The notes: a model not told the origin generated them from the sequence alone. Shown: positions 28,375 to 38,531, counted from the first letter of the stretch. The stretch is DNA of 64,000 bases from Acinetobacter sp. ANC 3781 (GCF_004331285.1 NZ_SJOH01000008.1:1-64000); one strand, 5' to 3'. Translations and numbers: made by a program.

Positions 28375-28881
28375 ATGAAAATAGATACAGTTCCAGACTC
28401 AATAGATCCAACATTAAATTTGGAAACCATTCGTGCAGAATGCTTAGAACTTGTGAAAAAACGTGCTTATTTTTCTGCAGGTGCTGCCGTCGTTCCCGTT
28501 CCGTTTCTGGATGTTGTCATCGACGTCGGAATTTTGTCACAACTCATTCCAGAAGTGAATGCACGTTTTGGTTTAGCTCCTGAACAAATCAGTGTTTATG
28601 ATCCAGAAACCAAACAAGTACAGTGGAATGAACTGCGTAAACGTGGAGTCGAATTCTCCGGTTTGGTCGTGGCACGTACTGCCGTGAAAAAATCCCTTAA
28701 CAACGTGGCAGCCAAGGTCATCACCAAACAGGTAACTAAATTTATTCCTTTAGGCGGGCAAATTATTGCGGCAAGTTTAGGTTATTTTGTGATGAAAAAG
28801 GTGGCCGAGGCACATGTAGAAGAATGTTACAAAATTGCCAGTGGCATTCAGCAAAAACAAAAAGCCCATGTCGTGAATTAA
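28375..28881 (+). CDS. Hypothetical membrane-associated protein
   Basis: A 168-residue protein from the ATG at 28375, which has AAGG about 10 nt upstream; an earlier in-frame ATG at 28306 lacks one. I do not recognise it with certainty. Two hydrophobic stretches are visible, AGAAVVPVPFLDVVIDVGIL (about residues 33-52) and a Gly/Ala-rich FIPLGGQIIAASLGYFVM near residue 125. The Pro-x-Pro-x-x-Asp turn in the first recalls membrane proteins of the DUF697/YcjF type. It is monocistronic, divergent from recC and convergent with the polyphosphate enzyme gene. Confidence 0.65.
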   Translation: MKIDTVPDSIDPTLNLETIRAECLELVKKRAYFSAGAAVVPVPFLDVVIDVGILSQLIPEVNARFGLAPEQISVYDPETKQVQWNELRKRGVEFSGLVVARTAVKKSLNNVAAKVITKQVTKFIPLGGQIIAASLGYFVMKKVAEAHVEECYKIASGIQQKQKAHVVN

Positions 28882-28940
28882 ACCTTATGTGCGAAATCTT
28901 ACATGATCCAAGCTGCTTATAATCAAAAATAATCTTAAAG

Positions 28941-28970
28941 CTGAGAGCTTATTCCGCTCTCAGTTGTTTT
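28941..28970. terminator. Terminator hairpin overlapping the end of the pap gene
   Basis: CTGAGAGC and GCTCTCAG form a perfect 8-bp stem followed by TTGTTTT on the + strand. The hairpin contains the stop codon of the convergent gene on the other strand, so coding and termination share the same bases. Confidence 0.7.
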
Positions 28971-30367
28971 AAAATAGCGCGTAATACTTCTAAACGCGCG
29001 GTATTTTTATCATTGTTGGCAATAATATACCACGGTGCATAAGCGGTACTGGTTCGTTCAAACATATCTGCCGCAGCATTTAAATACTCATCCCATTTTT
29101 CACGATTACGCCAATCATCTGCGGTAATTTTAAAGCGTTTATGCGGGGTCTCTTCACGTGCCTTAAAGCGCGCTTCTTGTTCATCCTTACTAATGGCCAG
29201 CCACAATTTAATCACCACCGTTTGGCTCTTGACTAAATCTTTTTCAAAACGGTTAATTTCATCATAAGCGCGTTGCCACTCGACCTCACTGGCAAAACCT
29301 TCTACCCGCTCGACCAATACCCGCCCATACCAGGAACGGTCAAAAATGGTAATATCTTCATCGGTCTGTAATTTATTCCAGAATCGCCATAAATACGGGT
29401 GACGCAATTCATATTTTTCAGGTGCGGCAATGGTGTGAATATCATATTCACGTGGATCCAGATTTTTGACAATCCGTTTAATTGCACCGCCTTTACCTGC
29501 CGCGTCCATCCCTTCAAAAACAATAATGGCTTGACGATCATCAAAACGCAGGGCTTCGGCCACTTTTAGGGAGAGTTTTTTCAACTCTTTTTTATAGTCT
29601 TCATTACTTGAAGGCTGGTTTTCTGGATGCAATAAAGCCTCTGGAACAATCGCTTGTTTCCATTCAACTTGGGTTTTAGCTAAGTGTTCTGGACAATCCT
29701 CTAAGGCAGCTAAAATGATGCGTGCAAATTGCTGATCCCGTGCTTTTTCATCCTCACATTCAATCACCGTCCAGTCATCGGTAAAGCGCTGGCGCAGCTT
29801 TTGTACATTGTCATATTGCTTTTTATTGCGCCAGTCCAGACCATGCAATTTATGCCAGTGCACTTCACTCGGATCCATATTGTCGAGTCGTTTCTGCAAA
29901 GATTTCCAAGACAGGTCAAACCAGACCTTAATCACATCAACATGATTATTTTTTAAATCCTGCTCAAACGCCCGCATATCTTCAATATAGGCATCAAACA
30001 CAGTTTCATCTAGCGGTTTAGACACATGCAAGGCGGTGACCAGCAAATCACTGTACCAATTGCCAAACATCACCATGATTTGCCCTTCAGCAGGAATGAA
30101 AGGTGCATAAGGTTGCCAAAAAGTTTGCTTCTGATCCAGCATAATCGGTGGATCGGCCTTGACTCGCAAATAACGCGGATCGACCCATTCACGCAGTTGC
30201 TTAACCGACTCCCCTTTACCTGCCAATTCAATTCCATTGACTAAAACCAGCACGCTCTTGGCATTTTTTTGGTCGCGGGTATTTTTTAAAAGATATTGCG
30301 CTTCAACCAGGCTCAAGGAGAGTTCATCTTCATCCATGAGCTGAATTTCTGTTTTTTCTGAAGGCAT
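28949..30367 (-). CDS. pap: Polyphosphate:AMP phosphotransferase (two-domain PPK2)
   Basis: About 472 residues with two fused PPK2 domains, the class II PPK2 layout described for Acinetobacter johnsonii PAP, which phosphorylates AMP to ADP with polyphosphate. Domain 1 has a P-loop-like GIELAGKGE and domain 2 the full GMDAAGKGGAIKRI with the lid/Walker B segment FDRSWYGRVLVERVEGF. In this class the C-terminal domain is generally the active one. The start is taken at the ATG at 30367, giving MPSEKTEIQ, close to the known length of 475; in-frame starts further upstream lack ribosome binding sites. Confidence 0.9.
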   Translation of the reverse strand: MPSEKTEIQLMDEDELSLSLVEAQYLLKNTRDQKNAKSVLVLVNGIELAGKGESVKQLREWVDPRYLRVKADPPIMLDQKQTFWQPYAPFIPAEGQIMVMFGNWYSDLLVTALHVSKPLDETVFDAYIEDMRAFEQDLKNNHVDVIKVWFDLSWKSLQKRLDNMDPSEVHWHKLHGLDWRNKKQYDNVQKLRQRFTDDWTVIECEDEKARDQQFARIILAALEDCPEHLAKTQVEWKQAIVPEALLHPENQPSSNEDYKKELKKLSLKVAEALRFDDRQAIIVFEGMDAAGKGGAIKRIVKNLDPREYDIHTIAAPEKYELRHPYLWRFWNKLQTDEDITIFDRSWYGRVLVERVEGFASEVEWQRAYDEINRFEKDLVKSQTVVIKLWLAISKDEQEARFKAREETPHKRFKITADDWRNREKWDEYLNAAADMFERTSTAYAPWYIIANNDKNTARLEVLRAILKQLRAE

Positions 30368-30571
30368 CTTATTCTCTAATCTATTGTTCTTCATTGCAGT
30401 ATAGCGAAGCTCAAAACCACACAACAGAGCAAGATGTTCAGTTTATGTTGCTTAGAATTGATTGTTTCGACATCAAACTGACCGAGTTAAAATCATTTTT
30501 CTATCACATTGTCATAGCGACTTCATCAATCTCCCTCTAATATTCGTCTATCTAAAAAATAATAGAGACGC

Positions 30572-31279
30572 ATGATGTCAAAACTGGCTGCATTAGATGA
30601 TTTATTAGAGTTGTACTACCAATTGAATTATCATCAGAACCCTGACATTTTCCAACGTCTTCGAGATGTGCAAGCCTGGCAAAAACAGCGCATGCAAAAC
30701 ACGCATGTCAAACAATTTGCAGAACGACACAATATTTTAATGTCCGAATACTTTCTGAATCGACTGTATGGCGGTCCAGATTTTGATGCTTTAGCAGAGC
30801 AAATTGCCCGTTTAGCCAAATATGCCCATAAAGCAGAAAAGCTGATTCCGGAAAATGCCATTAAAACCGGCACATCTGGAGTGGAACTGGCGATTTTAGC
30901 CGTACAGCTAGATGAACAAGTCGCCATGCAATTGCTCGAAGATTATCATCCCCATGAAACTTTAAATGATGAGATGATGCGTCTGACTTATCTTAAACTG
31001 AATCAGGGACAACATCGCCTCAAGCAGTTGGGTTTACTGGATCAGCTCGGTTTTAGCCTAGATAAATACATGCGTTCATTCATGGTTTATACCGCATTTA
31101 AAATGTGTAAAGGCACTGCTCAAAAATATAACTTTCAGGTGATGTATGAGTTTATGCAGGATGGCTTTTTAGCGATGAAACCGTTAAAGTCGGCAGAGAA
31201 GTTTGTCAAAGATTTTACTGCGGTTGAACGTCAAATCATTCATAAAGTTCATGCAGGCGACCCTAATCCGTTTCAATAA
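30572..31279 (+). CDS. Conserved hypothetical protein with an FFLEELY-like motif
   Basis: A 235-residue soluble, helix-rich protein. It contains YFLNRLYGGPDF around residue 62, which resembles the FFLEELYG motif used to name a Moraxellaceae and Pseudomonadales family of unknown function. No signal peptide or membrane helix is visible. The start is ATGATG at 30572 with GAGACG upstream. It diverges from pap with about 200 nt between starts and precedes ubiE by 165 nt. Family naming is from memory of the motif and is tentative. Confidence 0.7.
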   Translation: MMSKLAALDDLLELYYQLNYHQNPDIFQRLRDVQAWQKQRMQNTHVKQFAERHNILMSEYFLNRLYGGPDFDALAEQIARLAKYAHKAEKLIPENAIKTGTSGVELAILAVQLDEQVAMQLLEDYHPHETLNDEMMRLTYLKLNQGQHRLKQLGLLDQLGFSLDKYMRSFMVYTAFKMCKGTAQKYNFQVMYEFMQDGFLAMKPLKSAEKFVKDFTAVERQIIHKVHAGDPNPFQ

Positions 31280-31444
31280 CGTGATGCTGTGATGGAAATA
31301 ACAATGAGCTGCGAATAAAAACACAGAGCAGATTTCTGTATATTATTCATAACAATTGCATGCTGATTACTGTACAACGTCTTAGAATCTGTCATCATGC
31401 AAGCACTGCAACATTAACCCTATTTTTATGTTAGGAGTGACTCT

Positions 31445-32389
31445 ATGTCTAACGAAAATCAAACGCCTACCTCTACACCCGAGTCGGCACAAAATACAGA
31501 CAAAGTGAGTCCATTCTTAACTGAACCATTACCGCAAGGGACAGCCCAAGGTCAGCAACACACCTTACAACAACAGTTGACCGATACGCCTGTCACCGGT
31601 TCAGTTCCTAAATACAATCTGCCGCGTGGCGCAAACACCGGTAATGTCGGTGAAACCACTCACTTTGGTTTTAAAACGGTAAGCAGCGAAGACAAAGCAC
31701 AAAAAGTCGCTGAAGTCTTCCATTCTGTAGCCAGCAAATACGACATCATGAATGACCTGATGTCATTTGGTATTCACCGTTTATGGAAGCGCTTTGCGAT
31801 TAACATGTCTGGCGTACGTCGTGGTCAGCATGTACTGGATATTGCAGGCGGTACAGGCGACCTGGCTAAAGTATTCAGCCGTGAAGTCGGCCCTACCGGT
31901 CATGTGGTTTTATCAGACATTAACGAATCAATGTTGAATGTCGGTCGTGACCGTCTAATTGATGCCGGCTGTACCAATGTGGACTTCGTTTTAGCCAATG
32001 CTGAAACTCTAGAGCCGTTTGCAGACAACAGCTTTGACCTGCTCACCATCAGCTTCGGTTTACGTAACGTAACTGACAAAGATGCGGCACTTGCTGCAAT
32101 GTACCGCGTACTTAAGCCAGGTGGTCGTTTATTGGTGCTTGAGTTCTCTAAACCAGTATTTGAGCCGTTCTCTAAACTGTATGACTTGTATTCGTTTACC
32201 GCTTTACCGATCATGGGCAAAATTATTGCCAATGACTCGGAAAGTTATAAATACCTGGCAGAATCCATTCGCATGCACCCTGACCAACGTACCCTTAAAG
32301 GTATGATGGAAAATGCAGGCTTCCAGAACTGTGATTACCACAACTTAACCGGTGGTATTGTGGCGGTTCACCGCGGCTTTAAACTTTAA
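31445..32389 (+). CDS. ubiE: Ubiquinone/menaquinone C-methyltransferase UbiE
   Basis: A 314-residue SAM-dependent methyltransferase that methylates the ring carbon of the benzoquinol intermediate. The SAM site [15 protein letters not shown] lies near residue 135, followed by SDINESML and the UbiE signatures [18 protein letters not shown] and SFGLRNVTD. Homology to E. coli UbiE (251 residues) begins near ETTHFGF. About 65 residues before that are Gln/Thr/Pro-rich and of low complexity, an unusual N-terminal extension. TTAGGAGTGA is a clear ribosome binding site for this start. It heads the ubiE-ubiJ-ubiB unit. Confidence 0.96.
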   Translation: MSNENQTPTSTPESAQNTDKVSPFLTEPLPQGTAQGQQHTLQQQLTDTPVTGSVPKYNLPRGANTGNVGETTHFGFKTVSSEDKAQKVAEVFHSVASKYDIMNDLMSFGIHRLWKRFAINMSGVRRGQHVLDIAGGTGDLAKVFSREVGPTGHVVLSDINESMLNVGRDRLIDAGCTNVDFVLANAETLEPFADNSFDLLTISFGLRNVTDKDAALAAMYRVLKPGGRLLVLEFSKPVFEPFSKLYDLYSFTALPIMGKIIANDSESYKYLAESIRMHPDQRTLKGMMENAGFQNCDYHNLTGGIVAVHRGFKL

Positions 32390-32400
32390 GGTTTCATGCT

Positions 32401-33069
32401 ATGTGGTCGATTCTGGCACTCGGTGCAGTTGAACGATTAATTCATCATGTGATTGATCTGGATGCGATTACCCGTATTCAACTGAATGAATTACAAGGCA
32501 AAATGTTGCGTGTGGTGATTGATTCACCACAGCTTTCTGTCGATGTATTCTTTGACCAAGACAAAGTTCGTTTAGAACCAACAGTCACAGGTCAAAGCGA
32601 GACACCCTCCATCTTTGAACAGCGTCCATTCGATAAAAATGACCAGCTTTCTGAAGCAACGGCGACTTTACAGGTTAAAAATGTGGTCGAGCTGTTGAAG
32701 CTGTTACTGGCGGATGAGGTCGGCAATATTCCGCTACAAGGTGACTATCACCTGTTGCAGGATATTCAACGTATCATGCAACAGGCCGAACCAGATTTAG
32801 CCTCGCATTTAAGTCCGTGGATTGGTCCTGCCCTTGCGCATGAACTGGGTAAAATCCAGCTGGCACCGAAACATTTAAAACGTACGCTTTCAAGCTATGC
32901 GTTCTTTGCCGGAGATGCATTAAAAGAAGATACAGGTTTGTTTGCCCCACGCTGGCAAATAGATGACTTAAATCAAGACACCCGAATTTTCAATCAAAAT
33001 TTAGATCGTGCCGAAGCCAAAATTCAGCAGCTTCAGGCACAGATTGATTCAACTCAAAACCAGGTATAA
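32401..33069 (+). CDS. ubiJ: Ubiquinone biosynthesis accessory factor UbiJ
   Basis: A 222-residue protein placed between ubiE and ubiB exactly as in E. coli. It has an N-terminal SCP2-type lipid-binding domain (about residues 10-110) and a C-terminal coiled-coil-like tail rich in Gln (AEAKIQQLQAQIDS). UbiJ binds the polyprenylated intermediates and helps organise the soluble Ubi complex with UbiK. It starts 12 nt after ubiE and ends 7 nt before ubiB, indicating one transcript. Confidence 0.9.
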   Translation: MWSILALGAVERLIHHVIDLDAITRIQLNELQGKMLRVVIDSPQLSVDVFFDQDKVRLEPTVTGQSETPSIFEQRPFDKNDQLSEATATLQVKNVVELLKLLLADEVGNIPLQGDYHLLQDIQRIMQQAEPDLASHLSPWIGPALAHELGKIQLAPKHLKRTLSSYAFFAGDALKEDTGLFAPRWQIDDLNQDTRIFNQNLDRAEAKIQQLQAQIDSTQNQV

Positions 33070-33075
33070 ACATTT

Positions 33076-34695
33076 ATGATTCCGCACGTTTCACGTTTAC
33101 TCGAACTTTGGCGCATCGCCGCGCACTATAGACTCGACACGTTGTTTCCTGCAGAAGAATTACCTGAAAAAGCCCGTCATGTTCTCAGCTTGATTCGCAT
33201 GCACCCTGCTGCCTGGTCTAGCCGTGAACGTAAAAATCCACTCAAGCTGAAAGAAGCTTTAGAGGATATGGGGCCGCTAGCGATTAAACTCGGGCAATTG
33301 CTCTCGACCCGCCGCGATTTGATTCCACCCGAAGTTTTACAACAATTGGTGCTTTTACAAGACAAAGTCAAACCGTTTGACAACAACGTTGCCAAAATGC
33401 GTATCCAAGAATCGCTAAAAGCCGATGTAAATACCCTGTTTGCCCGTTTTGATGAGCAACCGCTTGCAGCCGCGTCCATTGCTCAAGTGCATACCGCAGC
33501 GCTACATGATGGCCGTGAAGTGGTGGTAAAAGTCACCCGCCCCAATATTCGCACTCAAATTTTGCAAGATTTTGAAATTCTGGATTGGCTCGGTGCTGCC
33601 TTAGAAAAACGCTTGGAAGCAGCACGTGCACTGCATTTATCGGAAATTATTCAGGACTATCGTCAAATCATTCTGAATGAACTGGATTTGACTTTAGAAG
33701 CCGACAACACTCGTCGTATGCGCCATTATTTTACCGGCTCAAGCATGATGTATGTACCTGAAGTATATATGGACAGCAAAGACGTGATGGTGGCTGAACG
33801 CATCACTGGTGTTCCCATTTCCGATATTGCCACTTTTGACCGTATGGGCATGAATCGCGCGGACTTGGCAGAGAAAGGTTTAACCATTTTCTTTACCCAA
33901 GTATTCCGTGACAACTTCTTTCATGCCGACATGCACCCGGGTAATGTGTTTGTTGAAACCATTAACCCGAGTAATCCACGCTTTATTGCGCTGGATTGCG
34001 CGATTATGGGTGAACTGTCCAAACACGATCAAATGACCGTGGCACGCATGTTACTGGCAGTGATGAACAGCGACTTTATGCAACTAATTCTGGTGGTGCA
34101 TCAAGCCGGTTGGATTCCACCAGGTACAGACCAAGATGCTTTAGCACGTGAAATGCGTCGTACTGTGGGACCCATGGTATCGAAGCCTATGCATGAGCTG
34201 GACTTTGCCGGCATCCTGATTCAAGTGATGGATATTGCCCGTCGTTTCCACCTGGAAATTCCACCGCAGTTAATGCTGTTGCTGAAAACATTAGTGCATG
34301 TCGAAGGCTTGGGAACAGACCTTTATCCTGAACTGGATATCTGGAAACTGGCGAAACCAATCCTCACCGACTGGATTAAAGCGCAAATGAATCCGCAGAA
34401 AAACCTGAAGGAATTGGGACAAAAAATTCCTGATCTTTTACTTGGTGCACAGGATTTACCTAGCTTGATGATCGACAGTTTGAATGGTCTAAAAAATCAG
34501 TCTGCTTGGCATTCAAAACAGTTAAATGAATTGCAAAGCATGCGTTTGCAAATGGAAAATCAACAAAAACGCAGCTGGATTTTCGGTAGTTTGATGGCGA
34601 TCTTATTATCGATTGCGATTATTGCGCCGTGGTATGTTTCGATTCTGCTGATTGTATTTTCCAGCTTACTTGCTGTTTGGCGTGTAGTGAAATAA
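33076..34695 (+). CDS. ubiB: Ubiquinone biosynthesis regulatory ATPase UbiB
   Basis: A 539-residue atypical kinase-like ATPase of the ABC1/ADCK family needed for coenzyme Q synthesis. Family motifs seen are the KxGQ motif as AIKLGQLLSTR, the Ala-rich loop AAASIAQVH in place of a kinase Gly loop, and the catalytic ADMHPGNVF and LDCAIMGEL segments. The C-terminal hydrophobic helices (about residues 495-535) anchor it in the inner membrane. It is the last gene of the ubiEJB unit and is followed by a strong terminator. Confidence 0.96.
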   Translation: MIPHVSRLLELWRIAAHYRLDTLFPAEELPEKARHVLSLIRMHPAAWSSRERKNPLKLKEALEDMGPLAIKLGQLLSTRRDLIPPEVLQQLVLLQDKVKPFDNNVAKMRIQESLKADVNTLFARFDEQPLAAASIAQVHTAALHDGREVVVKVTRPNIRTQILQDFEILDWLGAALEKRLEAARALHLSEIIQDYRQIILNELDLTLEADNTRRMRHYFTGSSMMYVPEVYMDSKDVMVAERITGVPISDIATFDRMGMNRADLAEKGLTIFFTQVFRDNFFHADMHPGNVFVETINPSNPRFIALDCAIMGELSKHDQMTVARMLLAVMNSDFMQLILVVHQAGWIPPGTDQDALAREMRRTVGPMVSKPMHELDFAGILIQVMDIARRFHLEIPPQLMLLLKTLVHVEGLGTDLYPELDIWKLAKPILTDWIKAQMNPQKNLKELGQKIPDLLLGAQDLPSLMIDSLNGLKNQSAWHSKQLNELQSMRLQMENQQKRSWIFGSLMAILLSIAIIAPWYVSILLIVFSSLLAVWRVVK

Positions 34696-34725
34696 TCAAA
34701 CATACTTTCCTCTACCGATATGTTT

Positions 34726-34761
34726 AAACAGCGGGATGATTTAAATCATCCCGCTGTTTTT
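34726..34761 (+). terminator. Terminator after ubiB
   Basis: AAACAGCGGGATGAT and its exact complement form a stem of about 15 bp closed by a short TTAA-centred loop, followed by TTTT. It is palindromic enough to work in both directions. Confidence 0.9.
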
Positions 34762-34862
34762 CTATATAATGACTGAGCAGTCAACAACTGATGACTCTCG
34801 CCATTGTTGCCTATATATAACAGCTTAAAATAACAGCACACTTGTATATTCAATGATAGATC

Positions 34863-35942
34863 ATGACGCAAATCCTGCAGAAACGTCCGCCTGCATTAAA
34901 CTTACGTGCCGGATACCTTGCTCGTGAACTGATTGTAAAAGAAGGTTTACAAGCACGCTTGGTGGATACTATTCCCGGAGCAGCAGGTGGTCCAAAAGGT
35001 ATTGGCATTCAGGGTTTAGACCAAGCCATTTTTGGCGATTTCTTGGCGCAAGCACCGCAGCGTAGAACTTTGGTTGGTTCATCGATTGGTAGCTGGCGTT
35101 TTGCCAGTATTCTTGCTTGGGGTGCTAAAGAAGGCACTGAACGTCTTTCAGAACTTTATACCAACCTGTATTTCCATAAAAAAATGTCACGTCACGATGT
35201 GGGCAATATTTGCAGAGGCATGTTGATTGATCTGATTCAAGGCAAAGAACAACAACTGGTGAATCATCCTGACTATCATCTCGCTGTGATTTCAATTAAA
35301 GCCCAGCATATTTTTCAGAGTGATCATTCGCTGCCATTACTGGCATCTGTAGCAGGCATTATTGGCAGTAATGCACTCGGTCGTAAACACAATCGTCTGT
35401 TTATGCAGCGCGTGATCAGCCAACCTGAAATTGGTACACAATTTAAAGTAGATGATGATTTTGTCACCCATTATCAGACTTTAAATAGCGATAATGTTAC
35501 ACCTTGGCTCATGGCTTCTGCTTCTATTCCCGGTGTTATGGCAGCGATTCGTGATATTCCCGATGCACCCAAAGGCAGTTACCGCGATGGCGGGTTAATT
35601 GACTATCACATCGACCTGCCTTTTGAGAGTCAAGGGATTGTGCTTTATCCGCACTTTAGTGACCGCATTACACCCGGCTGGTTCGATAAAATGTTAAAAA
35701 AACGTCAAGCCAACCCTGAAAATCAGGCACGAACTTTACTGATTTCCCCTTCACAAGAATATTTGCAATCCTTACCTTTGGGTCGCTTGCCAGATCGTAA
35801 GGATTTCACCTTAAAAGGTTTAGATCAGAAACAGCGCATCCAAATGTGGAACCAATGCGTGGCAGAAAGCCAGCGTCTGGGCGATGAATTTCTCGAAATG
35901 GTGGAAAAACAAAATTTCCCGCAATTTATACAAAATTTATAA
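34863..35942 (+). CDS. Patatin-like phospholipase family protein
   Basis: A 359-residue protein with the patatin layout: an oxyanion loop GGPKGIG (about residues 42-48), the nucleophile elbow GSSIGS (GxSxG, about residue 74) and the Asp motif DGGLIDYHID (about residue 247) completing a Ser-Asp dyad. Patatin enzymes are lipid acyl hydrolases; the substrate is not predictable here. No signal peptide is visible, so it is probably cytoplasmic. It is monocistronic between the ubiB terminator and hisIE. Confidence 0.88.
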   Translation: MTQILQKRPPALNLRAGYLARELIVKEGLQARLVDTIPGAAGGPKGIGIQGLDQAIFGDFLAQAPQRRTLVGSSIGSWRFASILAWGAKEGTERLSELYTNLYFHKKMSRHDVGNICRGMLIDLIQGKEQQLVNHPDYHLAVISIKAQHIFQSDHSLPLLASVAGIIGSNALGRKHNRLFMQRVISQPEIGTQFKVDDDFVTHYQTLNSDNVTPWLMASASIPGVMAAIRDIPDAPKGSYRDGGLIDYHIDLPFESQGIVLYPHFSDRITPGWFDKMLKKRQANPENQARTLLISPSQEYLQSLPLGRLPDRKDFTLKGLDQKQRIQMWNQCVAESQRLGDEFLEMVEKQNFPQFIQNL

Positions 35943-36193
35943 AGCCGTTTTAGGCTGCCGTCCGTATAGCCTGAGCTACACTTTTGGTTTCAAATCTGCA
36001 GTCTTTTCAATTCTTTTGATGCTATAAAAATAGAGCACAATATTTTTAAGCTTTTATATTGTAAAGAGATCAAGCGCAATTATGCGCATACGGCGTATAT
36101 TTTTTTCTCAAAGCAGTGCTAATCACGTACACTATGCGATGGCGATTTTCATTCGCTCTTTTTAATTTTGAACATATTTTTGGTGAAATTCTC

Positions 36194-36985
36194 ATGAACA
36201 ACGTGCAATGGCTCGATGAAGTAAAATTTAACGAACAAGGTCTGATTCCTGCCATTGCACAGCACCATCAAACTGGCCGTGTGCTCATGGTTGCATGGAT
36301 GAACCGTGACGCTTTAACCTTAACTGCAGAAAAAAAACAGGCGGTTTACTTCTCCCGTTCACGTCAAAAATTGTGGCATAAAGGTGAAGAATCCGGTCAT
36401 TTTCAAACCGTGCATGAAATCCGTCTGGACTGTGATGCCGATGTGATTGTGTTACAAATTGAACAACACGGCGGCATTGCCTGCCATACCGGCCGTGAAT
36501 CATGTTTCTACCGTAAATTGACACCAAATGGTTGGGAAATTGTCGATGCACAATTGAAAGATCCAAGCCAAATTTACGCTGAAAAATCTGCCCAATCACA
36601 TAATCCCCATACGCTGGTCATGAATGCCTCAACGGCCCAGTCTGAACAGGTCGAAGTACTGGATTATTTGGGTCAGATGATGACAGAGCGCAAAGCAGCC
36701 GATCCAGATTCATCTTATGTAGCCAAGCTGTATCACAAGGGCTTAAACAAGATTTTAGAAAAAGTCGGTGAAGAAAGCATTGAAACTGTCATCGCAGCGA
36801 AAGACTTTAAAGCTGAAGCGCATGAAGACAATAAAAACGACCTGATTTATGAAGTGGCGGATTTATGGTTCCACACCATTGTCATGCTTGGCTATTTTGA
36901 TCTTGAACCACAATTGGTTTTAAATGAACTGGCACGTCGCCAAGGCTTATCCGGCCTGGTTGAAAAAGCCAACCGTCAACATTAA
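36194..36985 (+). CDS. hisIE: Bifunctional phosphoribosyl-AMP cyclohydrolase / phosphoribosyl-ATP pyrophosphatase
   Basis: A 263-residue fusion catalysing the second and third steps of histidine synthesis. The HisI half (about residues 1-130) has [15 protein letters not shown] and the zinc/metal-binding [10 protein letters not shown]. The HisE half (about 150-263) has [20 protein letters not shown] and [13 protein letters not shown]. The ATG at 36194 gives the normal N terminus; frames starting earlier are not supported. The next gene begins 4 nt after its stop, so hisIE is probably co-transcribed with the helicase gene. Confidence 0.95.
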   Translation: MNNVQWLDEVKFNEQGLIPAIAQHHQTGRVLMVAWMNRDALTLTAEKKQAVYFSRSRQKLWHKGEESGHFQTVHEIRLDCDADVIVLQIEQHGGIACHTGRESCFYRKLTPNGWEIVDAQLKDPSQIYAEKSAQSHNPHTLVMNASTAQSEQVEVLDYLGQMMTERKAADPDSSYVAKLYHKGLNKILEKVGEESIETVIAAKDFKAEAHEDNKNDLIYEVADLWFHTIVMLGYFDLEPQLVLNELARRQGLSGLVEKANRQH

Positions 36986-36989
36986 GCCC

Positions 36990-38501
36990 ATGACTGTGTC
37001 TAATTCGCAAAAACCAAGCCCGACCTATGAGCAAGCCATTGCTATAGACAATGGGCGTTTAGGCAAATCCTTTAAAGTGATTGCTTATGCAGGCACAGGT
37101 AAAACCACTACTTTACAAATGATCAGTGATGCCATGCCCGAGCGGCGTGGCATGTATCTGGCGTTTAATAAAGCGATTGCATCAGAAGCACAAAGTAAAT
37201 TTCATCGTAATGTCGACTGTCGCACCTTTCACTCACTGGCTTTTCGTAGCGCGCCGCGTGGCGTAACTGACAAATTGCGTTTACCGCGTTTAAGTCCGAG
37301 TTTCATTGCCAAGGAATATCGCCTGCAACCGATTACCCTGCGCCGGATGATGGGTGGACGTTATGAAAAGTACGTAATGATGCCAAGTCGTCTGGCCAGT
37401 CTGGTTGCCAATGCGGTGAGTTATTTCTGTTCGACCAGTTCGCAATATCCTGCCCCCCGTCATCTGCAGGCACCGAGCTGGTTGCATCCCGACGATATTA
37501 CAGAACTACAAAAGCATCTTTATCCTGCCATTGAACGGCGCTGGTTAGAGTCGATTGATCCGAATCATCAGGCCGGTATTGGTCATGATATTTATCTGAA
37601 ACTCTGGGCATTGTCTGAACCGAATATTCCGGCAGATTATGTACTGTTTGATGAAGCGCAGGATGCTGATCCATTGATGCTGGGAATTTTGCTGCGTCAA
37701 AGAAATACCCAGGTGATTTATGTGGGGGACGCGCATCAACAGATTTATGCTTGGCGTGGTGCAGTCAATGCCATGAAACAGCTGCCCTTACCTGAATCCC
37801 GGTTAACCACCTCATTTCGTTTCGGGGAAGAAATTGCCTTGAATGCCAATGCAATTTTGGGTGCTTTAAATGAAACCGTACCTTTACTTGGTAATCCACA
37901 TCTCCACTCTAAAATAGTCAATAAACCGCATATCAAACAACGTGATGCGATTTTATGCCGCACCAATGCCCGTGCAATGGAATTACTGCTTGCCGGTTTG
38001 TTGCATGGCGACAAGGTCAGTTTGCAAGCCGACCATGTCAAACTGAATCGCTTTGTCGATGCGGCCAGCATGCTCAAACAAGGCCGCCGTGTCGTTGATG
38101 TACCTGAACTGGCCTGGTTCAATTCCTGGCATGACGTACATGAATACTGTGAAACCAATGACGGCAGTGACATTAAACCTTTAGTGAAACTGGTCGATGA
38201 TCACGGTACTGATCCACTTAAAAGAGCGCTGGCGAAAATTACCCCGATTGGACAGGCAGACTACATTATCTCGACAGCACACAAAGCCAAAGGTTTAGAG
38301 TGGGACCGGGTACATATTGAAGATGACTATCAATTTAAGGTCAATGAAAAAGACCATAAAATTAGTGACGAAGAGTTAAGATTACTTTACGTTGCCTGTA
38401 CACGTGCTAAAGTAAGTTTAAATATTCACCACATTTACGATCTGGTACAACAACTTAAAAAGCAAATGCCATTATCGCTGCGTAAAGCTGTGGGAGAATA
38501 A
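36990..38501 (+). CDS. Compact UvrD/FBH1-like superfamily 1 helicase
   Basis: A 503-residue DNA helicase. All SF1A motifs are present: a Q-motif-like YEQAIAI, Walker A AYAGTGKTTTL (34-43), Walker B VLFDEAQDADPLM (about 217), VGDAHQQIYAWRGAVNAM (motif III), TTSFRF (IV), STAHKAKGLEWDRVHI (V, about 428) and LLYVACTRAK (VI, about 466). The 1B and 2B insertions of UvrD are much reduced, so it resembles eukaryotic FBH1 and phage-defence helicases such as GajB in size. No nuclease domain is seen. It starts 4 nt after hisIE and lies 30 nt before an ATPase gene, suggesting joint expression. Confidence 0.88.
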   Translation: MTVSNSQKPSPTYEQAIAIDNGRLGKSFKVIAYAGTGKTTTLQMISDAMPERRGMYLAFNKAIASEAQSKFHRNVDCRTFHSLAFRSAPRGVTDKLRLPRLSPSFIAKEYRLQPITLRRMMGGRYEKYVMMPSRLASLVANAVSYFCSTSSQYPAPRHLQAPSWLHPDDITELQKHLYPAIERRWLESIDPNHQAGIGHDIYLKLWALSEPNIPADYVLFDEAQDADPLMLGILLRQRNTQVIYVGDAHQQIYAWRGAVNAMKQLPLPESRLTTSFRFGEEIALNANAILGALNETVPLLGNPHLHSKIVNKPHIKQRDAILCRTNARAMELLLAGLLHGDKVSLQADHVKLNRFVDAASMLKQGRRVVDVPELAWFNSWHDVHEYCETNDGSDIKPLVKLVDDHGTDPLKRALAKITPIGQADYIISTAHKAKGLEWDRVHIEDDYQFKVNEKDHKISDEELRLLYVACTRAKVSLNIHHIYDLVQQLKKQMPLSLRKAVGE

Positions 38502-38531
38502 TTCCAGCTTATTTTGCAATACAGGTGTTTT

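Noticed and set aside
36924-36989. Upstream extension of the helicase frame into hisIE
   Set aside because: The extension is the out-of-frame 3' end of hisIE; the ATG at 36990 gives a normal start just before the Q-motif region.
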